This document shows positions 7,964-15,306 of a DNA stretch of 64,000 bases, piece after piece; position 1 is the first letter of the stretch; every line of letters starts with the position of its first letter. This DNA comes from Siderastrea siderea. Taxonomy: Eukaryota; Cnidaria; Anthozoa; Scleractinia; Rhizangiidae. The notes beneath the pieces were generated by a model. It did no database searches, was not told the origin of the DNA, and was given only the letters and a program-made list of their open reading frames with translations. The translations under genes were made by a program, and so were the position numbers. The stretch lies in NCBI GenBank assembly GCA_964030785.1, contig OZ034971.1, forward strand, positions 45,897,504 to 45,961,503, in the 5' to 3' direction.

Positions 7964-9013
7964 ATGTCGTTCTACGTGACGTTACCCAGTCATGCCAACC
8001 GACGTGAATTTCCCAACAACCAACCTAATTCCTTCAAGATTCGTTTACCTCAACCGTTACAGCTCACGGGAGGTGGTTGGCAAGTGGGGTTGAGTGCCAT
8101 TTCCTTACCGGATGCTCGTGTCAATTTGTATGAGTTGGTGAAGAAAAATGGGTACGTCATGGGGGTGTCCTGGGCCCAAACTTATCCCAAACCGGGTGCA
8201 AAAGACGGGGAAATGACCTCGCGAGTAGACACCGCGCGAAGCATCATCAATGACGTGAAAGATTTGGATTGGGTGGTGGATGGCGTGAGTTTCATGAAAG
8301 CCATCATTGCTCACTTGGAACAACAACGTATGGAAACGGCCGTTCAAGGTGGTCGGTTTACCAATGATCAAGGCAAACACACCTACGTCAAGTTCAAGTG
8401 GGAAGGCGAGGATCTGCTCATCGACAACACCAATATCTGCCATTGCGGCACCGACACGCCAGCCCTAACCATCTACACCAAGTTAGCGCTCAAGATGGGA
8501 TGGTTACGTAAAATTGACAGTGGGTTGATTTTGGGACCCAACTTACAACAAGAATTCATGGGGGATCAAATCCCCAACATGACAAAACCCGCTGACAATG
8601 ATTGGAACGATGTCACCGACGGTCAGGGGAACGCGGTCTTTTGGACGGTGCGTTCTATTTTACCGGATTATTTACAATTGAGTATGAGTTGTGGGTGGCG
8701 TTTCACCAACTTGAATGTGGCGTTTCGTTCCGTGGTGGGTGAACCCACACGATCGTTGCACGTGTACTCCGACGTGGCAGGCAGCACGGTGGTGGGCAAT
8801 CGCGTGACTGATTTGTTACGTGAAATCCAGTACAAGCGAGAAGCACGTGGCAACCTGTATTTTGAGCCGTTGCACATTCAATACATGTCTCTTCGTAACG
8901 AGGTGGTAGAAATGATTCACGTTCAAGTGGCTGAAACCATTGGTAGAGGAGGAGACTTGGTCAAGTTTGGTGAAGGTCATACCATTGTCACGTTACACTT
9001 CAAAAAGACATAA
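7964..9013 (+). CDS. Minor-capsid (penton)-like protein, copy 2
   Basis: 349 residues from ATG 7964; the open frame reaches 7946 only with GTG. A TATA-like tttaaaag lies 38 bases upstream inside copy 1. It starts MSFYVTLPSHANRREFPNN, the typical start of this Polinton family, and ends VTLHFKKT. Copy 2 is closer to the family norm than copy 1. The tandem pair suggests duplication followed by specialisation, for instance into two vertex proteins or a penton plus a cement protein. No catalytic motif is visible. Confidence 0.75.
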   Translation: MSFYVTLPSHANRREFPNNQPNSFKIRLPQPLQLTGGGWQVGLSAISLPDARVNLYELVKKNGYVMGVSWAQTYPKPGAKDGEMTSRVDTARSIINDVKDLDWVVDGVSFMKAIIAHLEQQRMETAVQGGRFTNDQGKHTYVKFKWEGEDLLIDNTNICHCGTDTPALTIYTKLALKMGWLRKIDSGLILGPNLQQEFMGDQIPNMTKPADNDWNDVTDGQGNAVFWTVRSILPDYLQLSMSCGWRFTNLNVAFRSVVGEPTRSLHVYSDVAGSTVVGNRVTDLLREIQYKREARGNLYFEPLHIQYMSLRNEVVEMIHVQVAETIGRGGDLVKFGEGHTIVTLHFKKT

Positions 9014-9046
9014 AAAAGAGAGACGAGAAGGGAACCCAAATCAATC

Positions 9047-9283
9047 ATGCCTCCGAAACGACGACGACGACGACGACGACGACGACCACAGCGTCCACAA
9101 GCGGGGGAAGGGGTCAACGCAGTGATTGCCGGGATTCCTAAGGCCGCTTGGTCCATCACCAAAGGGGTAGAAAAGTTAGCCAAAAAGAATTACCTAAGAT
9201 CAACGAAGAAACGTATGGAAGAAATGCGAAGTGGGAAACGCAAACGGTGGGCGGGGGAATCGTTTACGTGCAACGTCATGTGA
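9047..9283 (+). CDS. Small arginine-rich core-type protein
   Basis: 78 residues beginning MPPKRRRRRRRRR. A hydrophobic or amphipathic segment (VNAVIAGIPKAAWSITKGV) and a second basic region (KKRMEEMRSGKRKRW) follow. A cataaaaaag box lies 38 bases before the ATG. Composition and position fit the DNA-condensing core or membrane-active small virion proteins of adenoviruses and Polintons (VII, mu or VI type). QAGEG near residue 20 could be an adenain cleavage site of the xxGx-G form. The assignment is by composition and context. Confidence 0.65.
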   Translation: MPPKRRRRRRRRRPQRPQAGEGVNAVIAGIPKAAWSITKGVEKLAKKNYLRSTKKRMEEMRSGKRKRWAGESFTCNVM

Positions 9284-9321
9284 GTATAAAAAGAAAACAA
9301 GGGTTGTGAAAACAAACAAAG

Positions 9322-9507
9322 ATGCCCAAGACAAGAGTGCGTCGAATGAGACGAAGAAGAAGGCAACGAGGGGGTCTCTTGCCCCTGGCCGCCCTCATTC
9401 CAGCCTTGATCGCTGGAGGGAAAGCCGTGGCGTTGGGTGCCGCAAGTGGTGCCGCGAGTTACGGGGCTAAAAAAGGGTTGGAAGCCGCTTTTCGGAAAAA
9501 ACGATGA
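9322..9507 (+). CDS. pX/mu-like small basic protein
   Basis: 61 residues. An arginine-rich head ends in QRGG (15-18), followed by a hydrophobic Ala/Gly/Pro-rich stretch (LLPLAALIPALIAGG) and a basic end. This is the layout of adenovirus pX (mu precursor), where the protease cuts after xxGG. A TATA box (tataaa, 9285-9290) stands 37 bases before the ATG, inside the preceding gene's last codons. It probably condenses viral DNA. Confidence 0.75.
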   Translation: MPKTRVRRMRRRRRQRGGLLPLAALIPALIAGGKAVALGAASGAASYGAKKGLEAAFRKKR

Positions 9508-9574
9508 CGGTATAAAAAGGGGGTCACGTGAAGCACAGACAAAAACGTTTATCCCTGGTGAAGAAGAAGACACC

Positions 9575-9900
9575 ATGCGTGGGGGAAGTTTGACACGATT
9601 TCGAACCGACGAGTGGTATGATCAACAAGGCAAAGGAGTGATGACGGATCTGATGCGTGGGGGGTTGCAAGGTCTTATAAGGACGCGAAATCCTTTAAAT
9701 TGCCTAGTAATATCAAGAGAGGCTTGGAAACGGGTTTGACACGAGGTATCAAACGCAAAGCCGAAGACGTCCTTAAAAAAGAAATCACCAAACAAGCCAA
9801 GAAAGCGTTGAGTCATAAGAACGTGAAAGACGCCGTGCGTGTAGCCACTGCCTTATTTCCCAAACAAACCAAACGTGCACGTGATATTTTGGGAGTGTGA
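9575..9900 (+). pseudogene. Basic virion-type protein gene with a frameshift
   Basis: An ORF begins at ATG 9575 (MRGGSLTRF) with a TATA box at 9511-9520. It carries a second MRGG and stops at 9737-9739. A downstream lysine-rich ORF in another frame covers about 9676-9900 (LPSNIKRGLETGLTRG) and has no ATG of its own. The two join naturally if the frame moves by -1 near the tataag at 9676-9681, consistent with loss of one base there. Programmed frameshifting is possible but no classical slippery heptamer is seen. The two MRGG sites match adenain cleavage sites. The product may be the counterpart of an adenovirus pVI/pVII-type protein; this is uncertain. Confidence 0.65.
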
Positions 9901-9902
9901 AC

Positions 9903-10127
9903 ATGGAACCCGTGCATTCACGACCTCGACGGATTCGTAGTAATCGAGGGTTGTCTCAATGGGGTGGACTGTATCCGTTTTGGAAACTCAGGAGAGGACA
10001 ACGTGGTGGCTGGTTAAGTCCCGAGGTGATGAGAGTCCCCGGGTTTGATTTGAGACAACGTTTAGCACGACGACGACGCTATAAAAACCCCTCACGACGA
10101 CGACGGGGTACCACTCGACGACGTTAA
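9903..10127 (+). CDS. Small basic protein with two xxGG sites
   Basis: 74 residues from ATG 9903; the frame extends to 9897 with GTG only. It is rich in Arg and Trp, with QWGGL at 19-23 and QRGGW at 33-37, both of the form cut by adenovirus-type proteases, and a polyarginine C-terminus. It lies just before the capsid gene, whose TATA box (10080-10087) is inside this gene. It is probably a virion core component; no family is firmly recognised. Confidence 0.65.
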   Translation: MEPVHSRPRRIRSNRGLSQWGGLYPFWKLRRGQRGGWLSPEVMRVPGFDLRQRLARRRRYKNPSRRRRGTTRRR

Positions 10128-10129
10128 AC

Positions 10130-11530
10130 ATGCCTGACGTGAGTACACAAACCGCCCCGGCTCACGAGCGTTCCGAAGGGACCGTCAACCCTGCCTTACG
10201 GATTTTCAAGGTGCCACCGACCGACATTAGCATCAATGCCTATCGCATGGTCACCATCCAACCCACCACCACGGGTATCAATCCCATGGAATTCATCATA
10301 CCGGGGTTGGACGATTTTGTGGATTTGGGACGCAGTTACTTTACCATGGAATTGAGTTTGAAAAAGGACGATGCTGGGAACTTGGTGGCCAATGAAAAAT
10401 TGTGGCCCGTCAATAATTTGGCCCATTCCATCATCAAGCAAATTGACTTGCAGTTGAATGGCACGTTGATCAGTCCACAATCCGACACGTATCATTACAA
10501 AGCTTACCTAGAAACCTTGCTGAATTATGATCGAGAAGATGGCAAGACCGTGTTAGGACCCCAAGGATGGTTCAATCAAGTGGATTTCCCACCCGAATGG
10601 ACTGCCAACAATACTAACAAAGCTGGACCGCATGCAGCCTATACCGCTCTCCCTGCCAATCACAAAGGAGCCTTGGATGCCATGATAGCCGAAACCGCCA
10701 AGTATGCTGCAGGTCTTACCCACAGTCTAGTGTTTACCCCGCACTTGGAAGTCTTTCACACCGGCAAACTGTTGGTGCCAGGCATCGAAATCAAGATGAA
10801 ATTTCATTTCAATGGCCCGAACCTGTTTTTGAATGGAGTGGGTCTAGCTGGCCGATTGATGGAAGGGGATGTGAAACTACGGTTTCATCTCTGCCAACTG
10901 CGTTTGAATGACGCCATCTACCAGAGTATATCTAGCAAAAGACACAATGAAGGAGAAGTGGCGGCTTACCCGACCGTCCGCAGTGAAATCCGGACCTTCA
11001 GCATGCAAAACAACCTGGTCCGCTTTGATATCCCGAACCTGTTTCAAAACAGAATACCTGACCGATTGATTGTGGGATTACTGGACAGCCGTGCCTTCAA
11101 TGGAGATGTGACCCGAGATCCGTTCTGTTTCCAGAAATTTGGTCTGACCTCCATTCGACAGATTGTCAAAGGAGAAGAATACCCTTATGAAACCCTCCAG
11201 TTAGTGCACAACAATGGCACCCGAGATAATCTAGGCTACTTCCGTTTTCTGCAAGCCAGTGGTGCCTGGTGTAAAAAGAAAGGCAATATGGTAGAACTGC
11301 TGGATTGGGGCGAAGATAAAAATTGTACCTTGTACATGTTTGACAATGTGGCCAATGGATGTGCTGACAGTCAAAACCTCAACCCCAAGCAAACGGGAGA
11401 TTTACAACTGGTCTTGGAATTTGGAGCTGCCCCCGGTGTCAATATAACCGTACTCGTGTATGGAGAATTTGAGAATTTGCTGGAGATTGACAGGAACGGA
11501 GCCGTGTTGTATAACATTTACCAGCACTAA
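10130..11530 (+). CDS. Major capsid protein (double jelly-roll)
   Basis: 466 residues, intact. The sequence resembles the Polinton/adintovirus major capsid family (the protein often annotated as F54H12.2-like). Family phrases include YHYKAYLETLLNYDRE near residue 122 and HLEVFHTGKLLVPGIEIKMKF near 204-224. Others are RNDxxY-type LRLNDAIYQ and FNGDVTRDPFCFQKFGL near 322-340. The C-terminal AAPGVNITVLVYGEFENLLEID is also typical. It assembles as trimeric capsomers of an icosahedral shell. Its TATA box is 50 bases upstream. It is followed two bases later by the protease gene. Confidence 0.93.
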   Translation: MPDVSTQTAPAHERSEGTVNPALRIFKVPPTDISINAYRMVTIQPTTTGINPMEFIIPGLDDFVDLGRSYFTMELSLKKDDAGNLVANEKLWPVNNLAHSIIKQIDLQLNGTLISPQSDTYHYKAYLETLLNYDREDGKTVLGPQGWFNQVDFPPEWTANNTNKAGPHAAYTALPANHKGALDAMIAETAKYAAGLTHSLVFTPHLEVFHTGKLLVPGIEIKMKFHFNGPNLFLNGVGLAGRLMEGDVKLRFHLCQLRLNDAIYQSISSKRHNEGEVAAYPTVRSEIRTFSMQNNLVRFDIPNLFQNRIPDRLIVGLLDSRAFNGDVTRDPFCFQKFGLTSIRQIVKGEEYPYETLQLVHNNGTRDNLGYFRFLQASGAWCKKKGNMVELLDWGEDKNCTLYMFDNVANGCADSQNLNPKQTGDLQLVLEFGAAPGVNITVLVYGEFENLLEIDRNGAVLYNIYQH

Positions 11531-11532
11531 AG

Positions 11533-12072
11533 ATGGAACATGTGACCTTGAATAATGTGCAATTGGATTATTTAGCCCGAGACGACCCCCAATTGAACCC
11601 TGTCTTTTACGGGACGGTGGCCTGTGATCGTTTACCCAAGAGTCCTGTCAAGACCCAACCCCAAGGGTACATTGTGAATACGGACCCACACGATCAACCG
11701 GGACAACATTGGTTAGCGGTGTGGACGGATGGAAAGGTGTGTGAAGTCCTGGACAGTTATGCTTTGCCATTGGACACGTACGTGCAAGCTACCCCGTTAC
11801 GAGATTGGATTGTCCAACATTGGAAGTATGTAGTGACCAATGGCAAGTCCCTCCAAGCCATTTCAAGCAAGAGTTGTGGTGATTACGCCTTGTTGTACTT
11901 AAAAGCCAAAGCCCGTGGACGAACCTTGCAAGCGTTTTTAAATGAGTTTTCGGATCATGATTATGTTAGTAATGACCATCAAGCCGGTCAACGCCTTCAA
12001 CAATTGATTGTAGGTCAAGAAGCCAGATGGTATCAACTGTGTTGTCAACCGTATCATCAATGTAATCATTAA
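11533..12072 (+). CDS. Adenain-like cysteine protease (maturation protease)
   Basis: 179 residues. The catalytic set of peptidase family C5/Ulp1-like proteases is visible: H59 in GQHWLAVW, D74 in EVLDSYALP, Q108 in LQAISSKSCGDYALLY, and the nucleophile C115 in the same block. The size fits adenain (about 200). It would cleave virion precursors at (M/I/L/Q)xGG-x or xxGx-G sites; such sites recur in the small basic proteins of this element. It is placed between the capsid gene and the tRNA-like gene. Intact. Confidence 0.92.
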   Translation: MEHVTLNNVQLDYLARDDPQLNPVFYGTVACDRLPKSPVKTQPQGYIVNTDPHDQPGQHWLAVWTDGKVCEVLDSYALPLDTYVQATPLRDWIVQHWKYVVTNGKSLQAISSKSCGDYALLYLKAKARGRTLQAFLNEFSDHDYVSNDHQAGQRLQQLIVGQEARWYQLCCQPYHQCNH

Positions 12073-12100
12073 ATAAAAAAGTTCGTTGGAAAACGGTGTC

Positions 12101-12187
12101 GGAGTCGTAGCTCAGTGGGTAGAGCCTTTGGACCTTTGATTCAGATAGGGATTGGGTCATGCGTGGGTTCGAGTCCCACCGATTCCA
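12101..12187 (+). tRNA. tRNA-like gene, anticodon unclear
   Basis: An 87-nt stretch folds with a 7-bp acceptor (ggagtcg with cgattcc), D stem gctc/gagc and T arm gtggg-ttcgagt-cccac, discriminator A. Both internal Pol III promoter boxes are perfect: A box TAGCTCAGTGGG and B box GGTTCGAGTCC. A T7 run at 12201-12207 would terminate Pol III. The middle 37 nt are abnormal: the best anticodon stem (ttgga/ttcag) uses two wobble pairs and puts C at position 33, with an 18-nt variable part. It may be a class II type, an intron-containing or a degenerate tRNA. It lies between protease and ATPase genes. Confidence 0.75.
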
Positions 12188-12200
12188 ATAAAAAGGTGCC

Positions 12201-12207
12201 TTTTTTT
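12201..12207 (+). terminator. T7 Pol III-type terminator
   Basis: Seven T residues 13 bases after the tRNA-like gene, the usual signal for RNA polymerase III release. Confidence 0.6.
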
Positions 12208-12229
12208 CTAAGGGTAGTTCGTCATCATC

Positions 12230-12907
12230 ATGCAAACGGGGAAACCGTTTCGTTTTCATACTCCTTCCTCTATCTTGGTGGTGGGTCCTTCGGGATGTGG
12301 TAAAACTGTGTTTACGGAAAAACTCTTGGTAGACAACCCGGAGTTGTTTGAAACCCCACCGACCCAAATGCATTATTGTTATGGGGCCTGGCAAGATCGA
12401 TTTCAAGGCATGCAAGATCATGGGGTGGTGTTTCACGAAGGGATTCCCGATCATGAGGCATTGGTCCAATGGTTTCCTGAAGGACATGGGGTCCTGGTCT
12501 TGGATGATTTAATGGATGAAGGGAGTCACGATAAACGCGTGTTGGATTTATTCACCAAACATTCACATCATCAAGGGGTGACGGTATTGTACTTGTGCCA
12601 AGACATGTTTCCTGTGGGTCGCTATGCTAAAAGTATATCCCGCAATGCCCATTACATTGTGGCGTTCAAGAACCCCCGAGATCAATTAGGGGTACGCAAT
12701 GTCATGCTTCAATCGTTTCCGACCACTTGGAAAGACACGTTGGAGACGTTTCATCAAGCCACCACACGACCGTATGGCTATTTGGTGTTGGATTTACACC
12801 CCGCCTCGTCCGATCAACAACGTGTATTGAGTCACCTGTTAAAAGACGAAGGATGGACTCGCACCTATCAAAAAACGACTATAAAGGGAGCCCCTTGGAA
12901 CAGGTAA
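12230..12907 (+). CDS. Genome-packaging ATPase (A32/FtsK-HerA type)
   Basis: 225 residues, intact. Walker A GPSGCGKT at about 19-26 after a strand (SILVV), Walker B GVLVLDDLMDE at about 87-97, then the Q-containing sensor strand (VLYLCQDMF) typical of A32-like and Polinton packaging ATPases. It would drive DNA into the capsid. No TATA box is obvious upstream apart from aataaaaagg at 12187-12196, shared with the 3' side of the tRNA-like gene. Confidence 0.92.
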   Translation: MQTGKPFRFHTPSSILVVGPSGCGKTVFTEKLLVDNPELFETPPTQMHYCYGAWQDRFQGMQDHGVVFHEGIPDHEALVQWFPEGHGVLVLDDLMDEGSHDKRVLDLFTKHSHHQGVTVLYLCQDMFPVGRYAKSISRNAHYIVAFKNPRDQLGVRNVMLQSFPTTWKDTLETFHQATTRPYGYLVLDLHPASSDQQRVLSHLLKDEGWTRTYQKTTIKGAPWNR

Positions 12908-12922
12908 AAAGAGAAAGCAACC

Positions 12923-13825
12923 ATGGCCGATGATGATGATGACCGTCAACCTCCGCAATCGTACGATACCGTGTCCCCGGCGGGGGTGGGGGCGGCCAGC
13001 GGCAATCAAATGTCCCCAGGGACCATGCAACAACTTTTTTTCACGGGAGACGAAGGCCTTCTCGACGTCGCCATGGAGGAAATGCACCCCAATACCCTCA
13101 GTGAGTTGTTGAGAAGTCTCCCCTCCCCCAGGACAGTCGCCGGTTGGTCCGATCTGGATGGTGTGCCCCCTGCCCAGGCCTCTTCCCCAGCCGGGGTAGG
13201 AAGTGCAGGAAGTCAATCATTCGGTAGTATACAGACCACCCCACCGTCTTCCGTGGACAGCCCCCTTACTTGGGGAAGCGCACGGGTGTCACCCGATCCA
13301 CGAAGAAGAAGAACAGTGGCGGGTGCTCGGACAGCAGCGGGTGCAGGGGGTAATGGACGTGGGGGAAGTGGTGATGGACGTGGGGGACGTCGTGGTCCTA
13401 GGACTAGAGGTGGCGGACGTGGTGGTGCTGGTGGTGGAGCAGGTGGAGCTGGTGGTGGAGGTGCTGGTGGTGGAGCAGGTGGAGCTGGTGGTGGTGGTGG
13501 TGGTGGAGGAGGTGGTGGTGGTGGTGGTGGTGGTGGCGGTGGCCGTCGTGGTGGACGACGTGGTAGACGACGACGACTTTTCCCCGGTTCACCTAGGACA
13601 CCTTCCTCCAGCCCCTCCACTCCTCGAGGATCTCGGACTCCACCCCCTCGTACCTTGCGTCAAGCGGATTTACAACGACGTTTACGGATGCTGTTACAAG
13701 ATCAAGAACAGTTGGCCCAAGGACGTGAAATTGCTAATGTCACCATGACCAATAGCATTGTCACCAGTTATAAACAAGGAGGAGCACCGAGTGTACAAAC
13801 CTCGTCGTCCCGTGTTTCGCCGTAA
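12923..13825 (+). CDS. Glycine-run protein, probable virion-associated
   Basis: 300 residues. It has an acidic start (DDDDD), a low-complexity Ser/Pro region, an Arg/Gly region, then an almost pure glycine run (about 145-210) encoded by a (GGT)n-like microsatellite at 13417-13545. A basic block and a helical tail follow (LRQADLQRRLRMLLQDQEQLA), ending VTMTNSIVTSYKQGGAPSV. The beta-rich last 30 residues resemble endings seen in an uncharacterised Polinton virion gene, but I cannot name it. A TATA box (12880-12886) lies 43 bases upstream. The repeat length is likely to vary between copies. Confidence 0.65.
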   Translation: MADDDDDRQPPQSYDTVSPAGVGAASGNQMSPGTMQQLFFTGDEGLLDVAMEEMHPNTLSELLRSLPSPRTVAGWSDLDGVPPAQASSPAGVGSAGSQSFGSIQTTPPSSVDSPLTWGSARVSPDPRRRRTVAGARTAAGAGGNGRGGSGDGRGGRRGPRTRGGGRGGAGGGAGGAGGGGAGGGAGGAGGGGGGGGGGGGGGGGGGGRRGGRRGRRRRLFPGSPRTPSSSPSTPRGSRTPPPRTLRQADLQRRLRMLLQDQEQLAQGREIANVTMTNSIVTSYKQGGAPSVQTSSSRVSP

Positions 13826-13827
13826 AG

Positions 13828-14490
13828 ATGAAAACCGTCGTGTCGTTATTGAATGGATCGAAACAGCATGGTCTTCCCTTCCCCCCGGAATTATTACAAC
13901 GGATGGATTCCTTGTATGCCTTTTATCATCAACAATGGTGGTGTTATCGAAAAATGTTGAATCATTACAGGTGTATCAATGCCTTGTTCAATGGCATGGC
14001 CTTACTCCTGATGGCCGCTGGTATGATTGCGGGTCCCCTTTTGGAAAACAGTACGTTGGTAGCCTGTTTGGCGGCCGTAGGCACCGTGGTCAAAGGATGG
14101 AATGATTTTAAACAATACCGATTTAAAGTGACCATGAGTCGGTTTGCGTTTACCACCTATGCCAAAGCCTTGACCGAATTGAAAACCCATGTGCGGGGTA
14201 TTCCCTTGGAGGATCTGGAACGATTTTTAATCAAGATGCAAACCTTGGATGATACCATTGTGGATTTCACCCCTCCGTTACCTAAACGATGTGTCCAAGA
14301 TTACCATGGTCATTTTGTGTACCAACCCTTGGAAGCCCTATGCTATGTAGACGGATGTCCTCGTCCCTTGAAACCCAAAGACTATTGGATCCATAAAAAG
14401 CCGCTCCCTCCTAGTCCCACACTCTTAGAACCATGGCCGTCCAACGACGACGACGACGCCGAAAAAGGAAACAAAGAGGAGGGGCTTTAA
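13828..14490 (+). CDS. SLATT-like two-transmembrane protein
   Basis: 220 residues. After a short helical start (FYHQQWWCYRKMLNHYRCIN) come two membrane segments, about 52-72 (ALFNGMALLLMAAGMIAGPL) and 77-90. A long helix with basic and aromatic residues follows (KGWNDFKQYRFKVTMSRFAFTTYAKALTEL). This layout (helix, 2 TM, long cytosolic helix) is that of SLATT domains, the membrane effectors paired with SLOG or SMODS nucleotide-signalling proteins in bacteria, and of a 2-TM gene seen in many Polintons. The C-terminus is Pro-rich then acidic. TATA box at 13769. Pore formation is inference only. Confidence 0.6.
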   Translation: MKTVVSLLNGSKQHGLPFPPELLQRMDSLYAFYHQQWWCYRKMLNHYRCINALFNGMALLLMAAGMIAGPLLENSTLVACLAAVGTVVKGWNDFKQYRFKVTMSRFAFTTYAKALTELKTHVRGIPLEDLERFLIKMQTLDDTIVDFTPPLPKRCVQDYHGHFVYQPLEALCYVDGCPRPLKPKDYWIHKKPLPPSPTLLEPWPSNDDDDAEKGNKEEGL

Positions 14491-14762
14491 TGCGTCGCAA
14501 ACCCCGTTTGGTGGATAAAATTGCCCATGGCATGAGTATGTTTCTATCAGGTCCCGCCCCTGGGTTTGGACTGGCTTTAGGCAAATTAGGTGGTCAAGCC
14601 TTGAAAGGCATTACCGATAATGTACAACATTACCGTCGACAACGAGGTGGGGGTTGGTGGCAAGATTTTAAACGCAATACCCGTCAAGGCTATAAAGAGT
14701 CGCGAGATGCCATCAAACAAGACAAAGCCCTTCAACGTCTATTGACGGGTCGACCATGGTGA
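14433..14762 (+). CDS. Basic virion-type protein with two RGG sites
   Basis: 109 residues, overlapping the 3' end of the 2-TM gene by 58 bases in another frame. The arginine-rich head ends in KQRGGAL (about 13-19). The middle is Gly/Ala/Leu-rich, and a second site RQRGGGWW occurs near residue 69. The tail is basic and helical. A cataaaaag box is 41 bases upstream. The layout resembles adenovirus pX/pVI-type precursors with two protease sites. Confidence 0.7.
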   Translation: MAVQRRRRRRKRKQRGGALMRRKPRLVDKIAHGMSMFLSGPAPGFGLALGKLGGQALKGITDNVQHYRRQRGGGWWQDFKRNTRQGYKESRDAIKQDKALQRLLTGRPW

Positions 14763-14923
14763 GGAGGAGAAGACGACGCCGTCGTCGTCAACGAGGCGGT
14801 TTTTTAAATCTATTGGTGCCCGCTATGGTAGGATTGGGGAAAGCCGTGGCCTTGGAAACGGATAAACGTATAAAACGCACGATTCAAAAAGCCAATCAAC
14901 GGTATCGTCGTCGTCACCGATAA
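14756..14923 (+). CDS. pX/mu-like mini-protein, 55 residues
   Basis: ATG 14756, stop 14921-14923, overlapping the previous gene's end by 7 bases. Nine arginines precede QRGG (12-15), then a hydrophobic stretch (FLNLLVPAMVGLG) and a basic tail. It is a second pX-like gene, similar to the one at 9322 in layout and in the shared phrase GKAVAL. TATA box tataaag at 14691-14697. Confidence 0.7.
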   Translation: MVRRRRRRRRRQRGGFLNLLVPAMVGLGKAVALETDKRIKRTIQKANQRYRRRHR

Positions 14924-14926
14924 AGG

Positions 14927-15244
14927 ATGCAACGTCTTCGACGTCAATTACCGTTTTTACGGTCCATGTTACAAGAAGCCAATGGTACCAAACGTCAAGA
15001 GTTGTTACAACATGCCAATGCCGATCAAATCAATGCTGTGAGTGAACTGGTGTTGAACTTTTTAAAAAACAAGATTCCTGTGACCCCACCCATGCTGGCT
15101 AAACTTCAACCCTATAAAAAGGTACTACGTGATTTGGGACGTCGTCAACATTCCGTCAAAAAACGTCGTCAGTGGTTAGTCCGACAAAAAGGACAACGGT
15201 TGTTTCAAGGACTTCACGAGGTGTTATGTCAATGTGTTCGTTAA
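14927..15244 (+). CDS. Conserved Polinton helical basic protein
   Basis: 105 residues, ATG three bases after the previous stop. It contains LLQHANADQINAVSELVLNFL, then a lysine-rich region (KKVLRDLGRRQHSVKKRRQWLV). This fits a small gene common in cnidarian and fish Polintons/adintoviruses whose relatives usually end in a K/R-GG-F hydrophobic pX-like tail. Here the tail reads QKGQRLFQ, so the GG site appears to be lost. TATA box tataaaa at 14869-14875. Function unknown; probably virion core. Confidence 0.65.
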   Translation: MQRLRRQLPFLRSMLQEANGTKRQELLQHANADQINAVSELVLNFLKNKIPVTPPMLAKLQPYKKVLRDLGRRQHSVKKRRQWLVRQKGQRLFQGLHEVLCQCVR

Positions 15245-15306
15245 CGTATCAAGACATGGAAGCATAAATATCACCTGTTGTGACAGCTGTCGTGCATTGG
15301 AAGACC

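Noticed and set aside
9437..9574. Upstream extension of the 9575 ORF
   Set aside because: It overlaps the pX-like gene out of frame and lies ahead of the TATA box at 9511; the ATG at 9575 is the natural start.
12101..12187. Specific amino-acid identity (Gln, Ser, Lys or Pro) for the tRNA-like gene
   Set aside because: Each reading needs a non-standard loop or mispaired stem; no anticodon can be defended by eye.
13203..13748. Valine-rich 181-codon ORF and proline/histidine-rich antisense ORFs over the glycine run
   Set aside because: Shadow frames of the (GGT)n microsatellite inside the 12923 gene.
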